From JBDHXE01 sp035445085 (GTDB lineage: Bacteria > Bacteroidota > Ignavibacteria > Kapaibacteriales > UBA2268), in the NCBI GenBank assembly GCA_035445085.1, contig DAOMQA010000007.1, forward strand, positions 49,858 through 113,857: a stretch of 64,000 nt of DNA, read 5' to 3'. Of this stretch, positions 26,109 through 35,076 are shown piece after piece. A program made the position numbers and the translations under genes. Within the stretch, counting starts at the first letter, position 1; every line of letters begins with the position of its first letter. The notes under the pieces are model-generated. The model was not told where the DNA came from. It saw only the letters and a list, made by a program, of their open reading frames with translations, and ran no database searches.

Positions 26109-26888
26109 ATGTTAAAGGAACTTTATATCGCTGGTTTAGGAATGCAAAACCAACAAACACGTTTAGAAGTAGTAGCTAATAATATAGCAAATGCCGCTTC
26201 GACGGGCTTTAAAAGAGCATCAGTGTTTGAACGCAATATGCAAGATGCACGTGCGAACTTTTACAATGTAAAAGGCGATGTAGAACAAAATGACCCTCCA
26301 ATTGGTTCTTATTATGATTTTAGTAATGGTGCATTCGAAAAAACTGATAACCCCTTAGATATGTCTATTGACGGTAAAGGTTTCTTTTTCTTAAAGGATG
26401 ATGAGGGAAAGGAATTTTTAAGTAGAGCTGGGAATTTTCAGTTGAATGAAGACGGGACAATAGTTGCCAAGGATGGCAAATATTTAATGGGTGTAGATGG
26501 AATAATAAATGTATCAAAAGAAATCCTATCTAACCACCAAACTACTAATGATAATAAGGAAAATGGTATAAGAATTAACGATCAGGGTGAGGTTTTTGTC
26601 AATGATTTTTCAGTAGGAAAAGTAAAAATTGTTGATATTCAGGATTACAAAACTCTTCAGAGAATTTCCAATCAAGAATTTATTGCTACTTGGGAATCTG
26701 AATTACAGGATGTAAACCCTGATAATGTTAATATAAAACAAGGGTGGTTAGAATCATCTAATGTAAATATAGTAAGCGAGATGGTTCAAATGATAGAATT
26801 ACAAAGAATGTTCGAAGCAGGAAGCAAAGTCATTCAAACCAACGATGGAACACTCGACAAAGCAATAGGAATCGGCAAATATTATTAG
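26109..26888 (+). CDS. flgF: Flagellar basal-body rod protein FlgF
   Basis: 259 residues from the ATG at 26109, chosen because AGGG at 26101-26104 precedes it and MLKELYIAGLGMQNQQTRLE is the standard rod-protein start; an upstream in-frame ATG adds 15 unrelated residues. The N-terminal NNIANAASTGFKRA and C-terminal LESSNVNIVSEMVQMIELQR motifs are those of proximal/distal rod proteins. First gene of a 10-kb flagellar operon. The gap before it (25883-26108) shows no clear promoter; only a weak AT hairpin at 25923-25962. Confidence 0.88.
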   Translation: MLKELYIAGLGMQNQQTRLEVVANNIANAASTGFKRASVFERNMQDARANFYNVKGDVEQNDPPIGSYYDFSNGAFEKTDNPLDMSIDGKGFFFLKDDEGKEFLSRAGNFQLNEDGTIVAKDGKYLMGVDGIINVSKEILSNHQTTNDNKENGIRINDQGEVFVNDFSVGKVKIVDIQDYKTLQRISNQEFIATWESELQDVNPDNVNIKQGWLESSNVNIVSEMVQMIELQRMFEAGSKVIQTNDGTLDKAIGIGKYY

Positions 26889-26904
26889 TATTCAGGGATG
26901 AATA

Positions 26905-27693
26905 ATGGACAAAACTCTTAGAACAGCGGCTACTGGATTAACAGCACAGCAAAGATATGTTGAAATTATTTCAAATAATCTTTCTAATATTAATACAACA
27001 GGATTCAAAAAAGTAAGACCTGAATTTCAAGATTTGTTGTACGAAACACTACGCCCTGCGGGTGGAGTTGCTCGTACTGGTGTTGAGCCATTAAATGAGG
27101 TACAAATAGGTTCAGGAACAGAACTTACGTCTACAAAAAAGATATTTAGCCAAGGTGATGTCCAAACTACTAACAATCAATTAGATTTAGCTATTAATGG
27201 TGAAGGCTTTTTTGTGATACGCAAGCCTGATAATACTTATGCCTATACTCGCGACGGTTCGTTTCAATTAAATAGAAATGGAGAAGTCGTCAATTCACAA
27301 GGATTTCCATTAGAACCGGGCTTCAATATTCCAGATGATGCTATTGAAGTTCAGGTAAGTGCCGACGGGGTCGTAAGTGTGTTAAATGATGGAGGAGTAG
27401 AGTTTCAAACGCTTGGTCAAATAGATTTAGCAAGGTTTGTAAACCCGGCTGGACTTAAATCTATAGGTAATAATTTATATGTAGAAACTCCTGCCTCAGG
27501 TGCAGCTATATTAGAACAGCCAGGCAATTTGAATACAGGTGAAATTATACAAAGCCATTTAGAAGCATCAAATGTAGATATTGTAGAAGAAATGGTTAAT
27601 ATGATTACAGCGCAACGGGCTTACGAACTTAATTCAAAATCTGTACGTACTGCTGATGATATTTTAGGGACGGCTGTTAATCTAAAACGATAA
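26905..27693 (+). CDS. flgG: Flagellar distal rod protein FlgG
   Basis: 262 residues, the normal length for FlgG. N-terminal TAATGLTAQQRYVEIISNNL and NINTTGFKK, the GEGFFVI segment, and the C-terminal HLEASNVDIVEEMVNMITAQ and RAYELNSK are diagnostic. It forms the distal rod joining basal body and hook. The flgA ATG lies one base past its stop codon. Confidence 0.95.
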   Translation: MDKTLRTAATGLTAQQRYVEIISNNLSNINTTGFKKVRPEFQDLLYETLRPAGGVARTGVEPLNEVQIGSGTELTSTKKIFSQGDVQTTNNQLDLAINGEGFFVIRKPDNTYAYTRDGSFQLNRNGEVVNSQGFPLEPGFNIPDDAIEVQVSADGVVSVLNDGGVEFQTLGQIDLARFVNPAGLKSIGNNLYVETPASGAAILEQPGNLNTGEIIQSHLEASNVDIVEEMVNMITAQRAYELNSKSVRTADDILGTAVNLKR

Positions 27694-27694
27694 T

Positions 27695-28423
27695 ATGAAA
27701 TACTATATTTATATATTGCTTTTTATTATAGCGAGTAATGTAAATACAATCGCTCAATCTACTTTCTCGGAAGAAAATATTAGGAGTGCTGTTGCAACAT
27801 TTATACGTGAAAATATTTCTTCAAATTCTGATATTAAGATATTAAGCAATATAGAGACGATAAAATTCTCTCAATCTAATGTTAGCGCTACAATAATTAA
27901 TAAAAGTAGTGATTTTGATAATTATATTCAATTGCAAATTATATTTAAATCAGATTATAAAAATTTAAAGTTTTTAGATATAAGCGCTAAAGTGATTAAA
28001 TACATCGAAGTGCCGTTTGCTGTTAGAAATATCTCTAAGAGTGAGAAAATAAATTCTGAAGATTTTGAATATAAATTAGTTGATGAAACAAAATATAAGA
28101 GTATTGATAGCAATATATTTCAGTTAATAGGGAAGAAGGCAAATAAATTTATCCAAAAGGGGAGTTTAATTTTACCTGATATGTTAGAGGCTGAACTATT
28201 AATTAACAGGGGCGACAAAGTAATAATTTTGTCTAATGCGGGAGCGATTTCAGTCAGAACTCAAGGTACTGCACTTGAAGACGGAGCTGAAGGACAAACT
28301 ATTAGAGTCTCAAGGGAAACTTTTAATAAGAAAATATTACAAGGTATTGTGCAATCCGATGCGAGTGTCTTGATAAATTTAGGAAATGGTAATTTAGGAA
28401 TGGGCTATGAGAAAAATCCTTAA
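27695..28423 (+). CDS. flgA: Flagellar P-ring assembly chaperone FlgA
   Basis: 242 residues. Signal peptide MKYYIYILLFIIASNVNTIA, then a variable N-terminal part. The SAF/ChapFlgA domain lies at about 105-240: VPFAVRNISKSEKI, LIGKKANKFIQKGSLI, LINRGDKVIILSNAGAISV, GAEGQTIRV. It acts in the periplasm to help FlgI assemble. The last 17 bp overlap flgH. Confidence 0.88.
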   Translation: MKYYIYILLFIIASNVNTIAQSTFSEENIRSAVATFIRENISSNSDIKILSNIETIKFSQSNVSATIINKSSDFDNYIQLQIIFKSDYKNLKFLDISAKVIKYIEVPFAVRNISKSEKINSEDFEYKLVDETKYKSIDSNIFQLIGKKANKFIQKGSLILPDMLEAELLINRGDKVIILSNAGAISVRTQGTALEDGAEGQTIRVSRETFNKKILQGIVQSDASVLINLGNGNLGMGYEKNP

Positions 28424-28982
28424 TATTTCGCTAATATTATTTTTGGCAACACTATATGCTACTTTTGCCCAATTTAATCAAAATAGTTCCCGCTCATTAT
28501 TTTCTGACGTGAAAGCATTTCAAGCGGGCGACGCTATTATGATTTTGATAACTGAAGATACTCAAGCTGATAATTCTGCTAATACAAGCTCCTCAAGGGA
28601 AACAAGCCTATCAGGTAATTTAGGATATTCTACAGGTAGCGGCAATAATACTATAGGTGGGTCATTAGGTACTGGTACAGGTCATCAGGGAAGCGGTAAA
28701 ACGACAAGGAGCGAAAAAATTCGAGCAAAACTATCGGCACGTGTAGTAGAAATAGTGGATAATGGTAATTTAAAAATTGAAGGTAAACGCACTACAAAAG
28801 TAAATGGCGAAACTCAAACAATTATTATACAAGGCGTAATAAGACCCGTGGATGTGAGGTCAGATAATTCAGTATATTCTTATAGTATCTTAGATTTATC
28901 TTTGACCATTGATGGGGAAGGCTCTGTGTCCGAAATACAAGAGCCGGGCTTATTAACTAAGTTTTTTAGGATATTATTTTAA
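28407..28982 (+). CDS. flgH: Flagellar L-ring protein FlgH (no lipobox cysteine)
   Basis: 191 residues. SLFSDVKAFQAGDAIMILIT, the Ser/Thr/Gly-rich loop, ARVVEIVDNGNLKIEGKRT and GVIRPVDVRSDNSVYS match FlgH. The signal peptide ends in LYATFA-Q and contains no cysteine, so it looks like a signal peptidase I substrate rather than the usual lipoprotein. It forms the outer-membrane ring around the rod. It starts 17 bp inside flgA and ends in TAATG with flgI. Confidence 0.93.
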   Translation: MRKILNISLILFLATLYATFAQFNQNSSRSLFSDVKAFQAGDAIMILITEDTQADNSANTSSSRETSLSGNLGYSTGSGNNTIGGSLGTGTGHQGSGKTTRSEKIRAKLSARVVEIVDNGNLKIEGKRTTKVNGETQTIIIQGVIRPVDVRSDNSVYSYSILDLSLTIDGEGSVSEIQEPGLLTKFFRILF

Positions 28983-30079
28983 TGAGAATATTAGCTTCCA
29001 TATTACTTTGCTTATTCATCGCAAGCTCATTGTTTGCTGCGAGAATAAAAGACATAGCATATATAGAAGGCGTAAGCTCAAACCAAGTTATTGGTTATGG
29101 CTTAGTAAGTGGGCTAAATCAATCTGGCGATAACCAACAAGCAAGTTTTACGGTACAATCTGTTGCCAATATGTTAAAACGCTTTGGTTTGACTGTCCCC
29201 GAACGAAATCCAAGAATGAGGAATGTGGCAGCTGTAATGATTACCGCTAATATTCCAACATTTGCTAAAAAAGGAAATAAAATTGATGTAGTTGTTTCTT
29301 CAATTGGAGATGCAACATCATTGCAAGGGGGAGTATTACTTATGACACCGTTATCTACCGCCGACGGTAATATTATAGGAATGGCACAAGGACCATTAGC
29401 TGTTGGTGGGTATGATGTCCGTTCTCTTGGTTCACAATTAGGTAAAAATATATCTACTACTGGTAGAATACCTAATGGGCTTATCTTAGAAAAAGATATA
29501 CCTGCACAAATAATTGATAATCAGCAGGTTAGAATTTCCCTAAAAGACCCTGACTTTACTACCGCAACTCGTATTGCTGATGCCATTAATGGTTCAGCGG
29601 GGTTAAATAATACAGCGACTATAATTGATGCAGGCACAGTTCAAGTGCAAATGCCAGCAGGGCAAAATAACTCTCAAATAATGAGGCTTATAGCACAAAT
29701 CGAAGTATTAAATGTGATAAGTGACCCAATTGCAAGAGTAGTAATTAACGAAAGAACTGGAACAATTGTTGTCGGTGGCAATGTTCAATTATTACCGTCT
29801 GTGATCGCTCATAGTGGTTTAGAAATATCTATCCAAAAACAAGTTTTAGTGCCACAGCCCGCACCTTTTACAATTAGGCCACCACAGCCCGCAGAGACAG
29901 CAGAAATTACAGCTAAAGAAGATGTAAATAAAGCAAGTCCTTTAGTGGTGCAAGGTCCAACTGTACAAGATATGGCAAATGCTCTCAACGCACTTGGAGT
30001 TTCTCCGCGAGACTTAATTTCAATATTTCAAGCACTTAAAGAATCTGGTACTTTACAAGGTGAATTAATTATTCAATAA
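28982..30079 (+). CDS. flgI: Flagellar P-ring protein FlgI
   Basis: 365 residues with a signal peptide ending LFAA. ARIKDIAYIEGVSSNQVIGY, GLVSGLNQSGD, NVAAVMITANIPTFAKKG and VVINERTGTIVVGGNVQLLP are canonical. It polymerises in the periplasm into the ring around the distal rod. Its length and order in the operon are normal, and its presence with FlgH shows a full Gram-negative basal body. Confidence 0.96.
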   Translation: MRILASILLCLFIASSLFAARIKDIAYIEGVSSNQVIGYGLVSGLNQSGDNQQASFTVQSVANMLKRFGLTVPERNPRMRNVAAVMITANIPTFAKKGNKIDVVVSSIGDATSLQGGVLLMTPLSTADGNIIGMAQGPLAVGGYDVRSLGSQLGKNISTTGRIPNGLILEKDIPAQIIDNQQVRISLKDPDFTTATRIADAINGSAGLNNTATIIDAGTVQVQMPAGQNNSQIMRLIAQIEVLNVISDPIARVVINERTGTIVVGGNVQLLPSVIAHSGLEISIQKQVLVPQPAPFTIRPPQPAETAEITAKEDVNKASPLVVQGPTVQDMANALNALGVSPRDLISIFQALKESGTLQGELIIQ

Positions 30080-30081
30080 TA

Positions 30082-30954
30082 ATGACAGTAGATAATTTAA
30101 ATATTAACCTTAATACTTCTAATTTGATTAATTCTAACAATGATACATTAATTAATCAAGCTAAGCATATAAAGATAGAGCAAAAATTAAGCGATAAGGA
30201 TAAAAAAGATTTAGATAAGGTCGCACGTGGATTTGAAGCAATATTCTTAAATATGATGCTTAAAGAAATGAAATCAGCACAATTAAATGATGAAGGTGAC
30301 GGTGGCTTTGGAAGTGATGTTTTAATGGACTACTCAAATTTATTATTAACAGAACAAGTATCAAATAATGGCTTGGGGATTGGTATTGCCGAAAAAATTT
30401 ATGAACAATTATCTGGTGGACAAAAGCTACAAGCAAAGACTATCATAAATCCTGATGGTATTATTAATGAAACTATGAATAATACAATTAAACAATTGCC
30501 AAAATATGATAATATTTCAAAAGATAATTCTATGTTTATTGATAGGGTAAATGGTAGGCTAAATAATTATAAAGATATTATTGAGGAAGCAGCTCAAAAA
30601 TATGATGTGCCAGTTAATCTAATTAAAGCCGTAATCACAACCGAATCCGCTGCTAAACACGACGCCAAATCGCCTGTTGGAGCAAAGGGACTAATGCAAT
30701 TAATGGATGGAACAGCGAGAGATTTAGGAGTAAGCAACTCGTTTGACCCTTATCAAAATATTATGGGTGGAGCAAATTATCTAAATAGAATGCTGAAGAA
30801 GTTTGATGGAAACATTGATTTAGCTTTAGCCGCCTATAATGCAGGACCTGGAAATGTTGATAAGTATAATGGCATTCCTCCATTTAAAGAAACAATGAAT
30901 TACGTAAAGAAAGTTAAAAGTTATATTTCACAATTTGAAAATTACAAAATTTGA
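30082..30954 (+). CDS. flgJ: FlgJ-type rod-binding protein fused to a lytic transglycosylase
   Basis: 290 residues. The rod-binding domain at about 45-110 (VARGFEAIFLNMMLKEMK, SDVLMDYSNLLLTEQVS) is followed by a linker and an SLT (GH23) domain at about 165-280 with the catalytic Glu188 (AVITTESAAK), GAKGLMQLMDGTA and ALAAYNAGPGNVDKY. Gamma-proteobacterial FlgJ has a glucosaminidase-type domain instead, so the wall-cutting module has been swapped. It digests peptidoglycan for rod passage. The start follows flgI by 2 nt. Confidence 0.88.
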   Translation: MTVDNLNINLNTSNLINSNNDTLINQAKHIKIEQKLSDKDKKDLDKVARGFEAIFLNMMLKEMKSAQLNDEGDGGFGSDVLMDYSNLLLTEQVSNNGLGIGIAEKIYEQLSGGQKLQAKTIINPDGIINETMNNTIKQLPKYDNISKDNSMFIDRVNGRLNNYKDIIEEAAQKYDVPVNLIKAVITTESAAKHDAKSPVGAKGLMQLMDGTARDLGVSNSFDPYQNIMGGANYLNRMLKKFDGNIDLALAAYNAGPGNVDKYNGIPPFKETMNYVKKVKSYISQFENYKI

Positions 30955-30962
30955 GGTAAGGT

Positions 30963-31400
30963 ATGTTTTACAAGTTTTTAACATTTCTAAAATTTGAAGA
31001 GCAATTACTTAATGAGCTTCTAAGATTATCTCAAAGGCAACAAACAGCTATTGTGAAAAATAATATCCAAGAAATTCAAGAAATTAACTCTTATCAAAGT
31101 GAATTAAATAAAAATTTACTAAAAACTGAAGAAGAAAGGATGCTAATATTAAGCAATTGGCTAAATATAAGCAGAGCCGATAGCAGAAAAGTCAAAATTA
31201 GTGATTTAAAAAAATATCTAAGCAAAGACGAAGTAAAAGAACTACAAAAAGTACAAAAAAACTTTGACTCATTAGTTAGCCAGTTACTTACTACTAATAA
31301 TACTAATAGAATGCTAATTAATCGAGCTAGAATTAATATAAAAGAAATGATAGATTATCTAACAAATGGCACGCAAAATGTATGTAATATCAAAGTATAA
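30963..31400 (+). CDS. flgN: FlgN-like flagellar chaperone
   Basis: 145 residues, nearly all helix, with no membrane segment. The pattern EEQLLNELLRLSQRQQTAIV, NIQEIQEINSYQSELN and LLKTEEERM, together with its place just before flgK and flgL, fits FlgN, the export chaperone of the hook-filament junction proteins. AGGTAAGGT-type purine sequence precedes the ATG. The family has weak sequence conservation, so context carries much of the call. Confidence 0.75.
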   Translation: MFYKFLTFLKFEEQLLNELLRLSQRQQTAIVKNNIQEIQEINSYQSELNKNLLKTEEERMLILSNWLNISRADSRKVKISDLKKYLSKDEVKELQKVQKNFDSLVSQLLTTNNTNRMLINRARINIKEMIDYLTNGTQNVCNIKV

Positions 31401-31404
31401 TAGT

Positions 31405-31764
31405 ATGGAGAAAGAAATGACGGTCAATAATTCATTATATAAAAGTGTATTAGACAAAGCTGCTGCTATCGAACGTGATGTCATAGAGCTGGCGTATGCC
31501 ATAAATATTGATGAATTATATCAAATCAAGACGCGATTGATATCGAATGTCAATAGTTTAGAGGAATCTGTAAATTTAGCTATTAGTAGTAAAAATAGGC
31601 TAGACAGAATAAGAAGTTTTGTTCTTATTACTGGGAAGCTACTCGAAACAAGAGATTATTTACAGTTGTTATTAAAATTAAGAGTAAATGATACTACTAA
31701 TCTTCTATACAGAATTGATGAATTTACTGACTTCCTAATGGTCAATAGCGGTTCTTTGAGTTAG
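31405..31764 (+). CDS. Unknown helical protein in the flagellar operon
   Basis: 119 residues from the ATG at 31405, preferred to 31366, which would overlap flgN by 35 bp; 31417 is also possible. It is predicted to be all alpha-helical, soluble and without Cys or catalytic motifs. The middle reads IKTRLISNVNSLEESVN and LITGKLLETRDYLQLLLKL. It lies between flgN and flgK, 3 nt before flgK. I do not recognise it. A second chaperone, an anti-sigma (FlgM-like) or a secretion-control protein would all fit the place. Confidence 0.7.
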   Translation: MEKEMTVNNSLYKSVLDKAAAIERDVIELAYAINIDELYQIKTRLISNVNSLEESVNLAISSKNRLDRIRSFVLITGKLLETRDYLQLLLKLRVNDTTNLLYRIDEFTDFLMVNSGSLS

Positions 31765-31767
31765 ATT

Positions 31768-33207
31768 ATGAGTTTCTCATCGCTCGAAATAGGGAAAAGA
31801 GCATTATTAGCTCAAAAGTTTGGTTTAGATATTACTGGGAATAATATTGCTAATGTCAATACTCCCGGATATTCGCGACGAACTGCTATTTTGGCTGAGA
31901 CTGACCAAATTAAGCAACGAAATAATTATCTTGGTACAGGCGTTGTTGTCAATAAAATACAAAATTTTAGAGAAGAATACTACGATAAGGAAGTTAGGAA
32001 TACACTTTCTAAGGTAAGCAATTTTGATAATGATGCTACTTATTTAAGAAGATTAGAAACTGTATTAGCAGAGCCGGGTGAAACAGGTATTAATGAAATT
32101 GTTAGCGAATTCTTTAATAAATTTGAAGAACTAACTGTGAAGCCAGAAAGTCTTCCTCTAAGACAGAATTTATTAAGTATAGCCACAACACTTAGTGATA
32201 GGCTGAACTATACGGCAAATTCTATATCTGATTTAAGAGATGAAGTAAAAAAGAAATCAAATTCTATTGCTACTAATATTAATTCGTTGCTTGCAGATAT
32301 ATCTTCATTAAATAGTCAGATTTTACGAAGTGGAAATAATGCTACAAGCGAATCACAATCTTTAATTGACGAAAGAGCGAATCGCTTAGAAGATTTGTCA
32401 AAATTAATTGATACCAAAATCGGAACAAATGATGACGGTAGTGTGAATGTGTTTGTAAATGGAATGAATATCCTTACTGCTAATGTAACTTCTACCGTTA
32501 AAATTTCTGAAAATATTAATCAAACTACTGGCGAAAGAACTTTAATGTTGATGAAAAATGATGGAGAAAATAGCGGTAATATTGAATTAGAACCACAATC
32601 TGGTGAATTATACTCTAATTTAAAGTTATATAATGTTACGTTTGATGACTTAGACTCATCAGCTAATTTCTCTGTTGCGAAAAATATTAATGATTTTGCG
32701 TCTACTTTAGCTAATAAAGTAAATTCATTTACCAAAATTGGATATGGGCTAAACGATACTCCAAATTCTAATCCTAATAGGAATTTCTTTGAAGGTAACG
32801 GAGCGATAATTAATGCTTTTAATATTAAAGTTAATCAAGGTTTAATTAATAATCCTGCTGACCTGCCTCTGTCTACAATAGCTGGTGAATCTGGTAATTC
32901 TACAATTTCATCCTTAATTGCAAAAATATCTATTGATAATAATTTCTTAAATAATCAAAATCCAATAGACTATTATACTAATTTATTGGGCAAAATAGGG
33001 AATATTACTAAAGAAACAGAAAATAGTCTAAACTCAACGAAATTAATCGAGCAACAACTTAATAGTCAAAGAGAATCTGTTATGGGAGTAAACATGGACG
33101 AAGAAGCGGTAAATCTAATAAAATTCCAAAAAGCCTTTGAAGCTGCTTCACGCATTGTAAATACTTCAAATGAAATTTTAGGTACACTTGTTAATTTAGG
33201 AAGGTAA
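31768..33207 (+). CDS. flgK: Flagellar hook-associated protein 1 FlgK
   Basis: 479 residues. N-terminal SLEIGKRALLAQKFGLDITG and NNIANVNTPGYSRR, and the C-terminal GVNMDEEAVNLIKFQKAFEA and SRIVNTSNEILGTLVNL are the rod/hook-family ends. The middle is variable and rich in Asn. It forms the first hook-filament junction layer. flgL follows after 4 nt. Confidence 0.94.
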   Translation: MSFSSLEIGKRALLAQKFGLDITGNNIANVNTPGYSRRTAILAETDQIKQRNNYLGTGVVVNKIQNFREEYYDKEVRNTLSKVSNFDNDATYLRRLETVLAEPGETGINEIVSEFFNKFEELTVKPESLPLRQNLLSIATTLSDRLNYTANSISDLRDEVKKKSNSIATNINSLLADISSLNSQILRSGNNATSESQSLIDERANRLEDLSKLIDTKIGTNDDGSVNVFVNGMNILTANVTSTVKISENINQTTGERTLMLMKNDGENSGNIELEPQSGELYSNLKLYNVTFDDLDSSANFSVAKNINDFASTLANKVNSFTKIGYGLNDTPNSNPNRNFFEGNGAIINAFNIKVNQGLINNPADLPLSTIAGESGNSTISSLIAKISIDNNFLNNQNPIDYYTNLLGKIGNITKETENSLNSTKLIEQQLNSQRESVMGVNMDEEAVNLIKFQKAFEAASRIVNTSNEILGTLVNLGR

Positions 33208-33211
33208 TACG

Positions 33212-34204
33212 ATGAGAGTTACATTTAAATCGCCCGTAGCACCATATTTAAGTAATCTTGAAAGAATTCAAAACCGTAAACATAACGAAGAATTACGAAT
33301 TTCTACTGGAGACCGTATCCAATCTTTAGCCGATGAGCCTGCGAATTTAGTGGATAGCAAACAATTAGCATCTAAAGTAGCTAAAAATAAAACCTATATT
33401 TCTAATATTGAAGAAAGTTTGAACGAAATGAGATTAGCTCACGAATCTGTTGATTTTCTATCTTCATCGCTGCAAAAAGTAAGAGAGTTAGCTGTTGATG
33501 CTACTCAGATTGGTGTGCAAGGCGACTCTGTAAGTTTGGCAGTATATGTAAAAGGTATATTAGAAGATATGGTAAAAGAAGCAAACAAAGACTTAGGCGG
33601 AAGATATATTTTTAGTGGCACTAAGACTTTACCTAATACTATTGATATTAACCCGCCCGCAACAAATAATCAACCTTATGAAATTATTAATGTAGCAAAA
33701 ACTACTGAAAATCCATCTGGCTTGGATATTGTCTTCAAAGGTAACAACAACGAAAGAATAATGAATAAAGATAATTATTCTACCGAAGTAGTAAATACAA
33801 CTTCTGATAAACTTTTCGGCTCAAACTTAGAAGGACTCAAATCAGTTATTGATTTATATAATGTTTTATATTATAAGCAAGATGGTAGCCCAAGAGAAAA
33901 GCACGACCAAATAAGCCAAGATGAATTTAATAAATTAAATTTATTTCAAAAAAATATTGCAGATAACGTAGAAAGATTAAATAAGGTTAATGCAGATTTT
34001 GGAGCAAAAATTAATAGATTAGAGCTTGTGCAATCTCAATTTGAAACTAATAATATTAGGTTAAATGAAATTAAATCACTTAAGAGTGATACCGATGTCG
34101 CCCAATCTGCCATTAACTTAAAAATGGAAGAAAACGCCCTTAATTATTCTTTGCAGATTGGCTCCAAGTTAGTACAAAATTCATTATTTGATTTTCTCAC
34201 TTAG
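33212..34204 (+). CDS. flgL: Flagellar hook-associated protein 3 FlgL
   Basis: 330 residues. The flagellin-like N-terminus (YLSNLERIQNRKHNEELRIS, GDRIQSLADEPA) and C-terminus (SAINLKMEENALNYSLQIGS) flank a short central region. LGGRYIFSGTKT is typical of FlgL. It makes the second junction layer onto which flagellin polymerises. Confidence 0.92.
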   Translation: MRVTFKSPVAPYLSNLERIQNRKHNEELRISTGDRIQSLADEPANLVDSKQLASKVAKNKTYISNIEESLNEMRLAHESVDFLSSSLQKVRELAVDATQIGVQGDSVSLAVYVKGILEDMVKEANKDLGGRYIFSGTKTLPNTIDINPPATNNQPYEIINVAKTTENPSGLDIVFKGNNNERIMNKDNYSTEVVNTTSDKLFGSNLEGLKSVIDLYNVLYYKQDGSPREKHDQISQDEFNKLNLFQKNIADNVERLNKVNADFGAKINRLELVQSQFETNNIRLNEIKSLKSDTDVAQSAINLKMEENALNYSLQIGSKLVQNSLFDFLT

Positions 34205-34221
34205 AATCGTTACCTTTGGCA

Positions 34222-35076
34222 ATGAGGTCATCTACAATTATCGGAATTATTTTAGGCTTTTTAGCTATCTTAGGCAGCTTCCTTTGGGAAGGTGGCTCGA
34301 TGTCTATATTGTTCTTGTTGCCAGCTATTACTATTGTAATAGGTGGTACTCTTGCAGCAGGAATAATTGGAAGTTCATTCTCTATGATGGCAAAAATTCC
34401 TCAACTTTTTATACTTACGGTTACTCATAAAGAATATGATTGGGAGACAATTCTTGATTCAATAATTAAGATAGCTACGCAAACACGTAAATTAGGGTTG
34501 CTGTCTATTGAGGAGAGTGTTAATAAAATAGAACATCCTTTCCTGAAGAAAATGCTGACAATTCTTATTGATGGCATAGATAAGGAAACATTAGTAAATG
34601 TTGCTGAATTTGAATTACAGAGCATCAGCCAAAGGCATAAAGAAAATATATCATTACTAACAAAGTTAGGTGGTTATTCGCCTACTATGGGTATTATTGG
34701 AACTGTAATGGGCTTAATTGGTACATTTACTTCAACTGGTGGCGACCCAAATCAATTAATTCATCATATTGCAAGCGCATTTATTGCCACACTTTGGGGT
34801 ATTTTTATGGCTAATATCGTTTGGCTACCTTTAGCAGATAAGCTAAAGGTAATAGATGAACAAGAGATAAGATTGAATCATTTTATTGTTAATGGTATTC
34901 TTAGTATTCAAGCTGGCGACACACCGTCAATAACTATGATGAAATTAGCTGCTGCCTTTCCTGCTTCAAAACAAGAAAATATTTTAAAAAGACTCAAAAG
35001 AATTAGAGAGCAAGAAAATGAAGAAATTGCCTCACAACAACAATCTGAAGTATTAGCATACAATGGAAGTAAATAA
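34222..35076 (+). CDS. motA: Flagellar motor stator protein MotA
   Basis: 284 residues from ATG 34222; a TTG two codons upstream (34216) is an alternative. Four membrane helices. The N-terminal STIIGIILGFLAILGSFL and FLLPAITIVIGGTLAAG, and YSPTMGIIGTVMGLIGTFTS before the last helix pair match MotA. It forms the ion-conducting stator together with MotB. MotB is not encoded next to it: the following gene, overlapping by 14 bp, is coaE. Confidence 0.9.
   Translation: MRSSTIIGIILGFLAILGSFLWEGGSMSILFLLPAITIVIGGTLAAGIIGSSFSMMAKIPQLFILTVTHKEYDWETILDSIIKIATQTRKLGLLSIEESVNKIEHPFLKKMLTILIDGIDKETLVNVAEFELQSISQRHKENISLLTKLGGYSPTMGIIGTVMGLIGTFTSTGGDPNQLIHHIASAFIATLWGIFMANIVWLPLADKLKVIDEQEIRLNHFIVNGILSIQAGDTPSITMMKLAAAFPASKQENILKRLKRIREQENEEIASQQQSEVLAYNGSK

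Noticed and set aside
31366..31404. Upstream start for the unknown flagellar gene
   Set aside because: It would overlap flgN by 35 bp; the ATG at 31405 lies right after the flgN stop and fits the operon spacing better.
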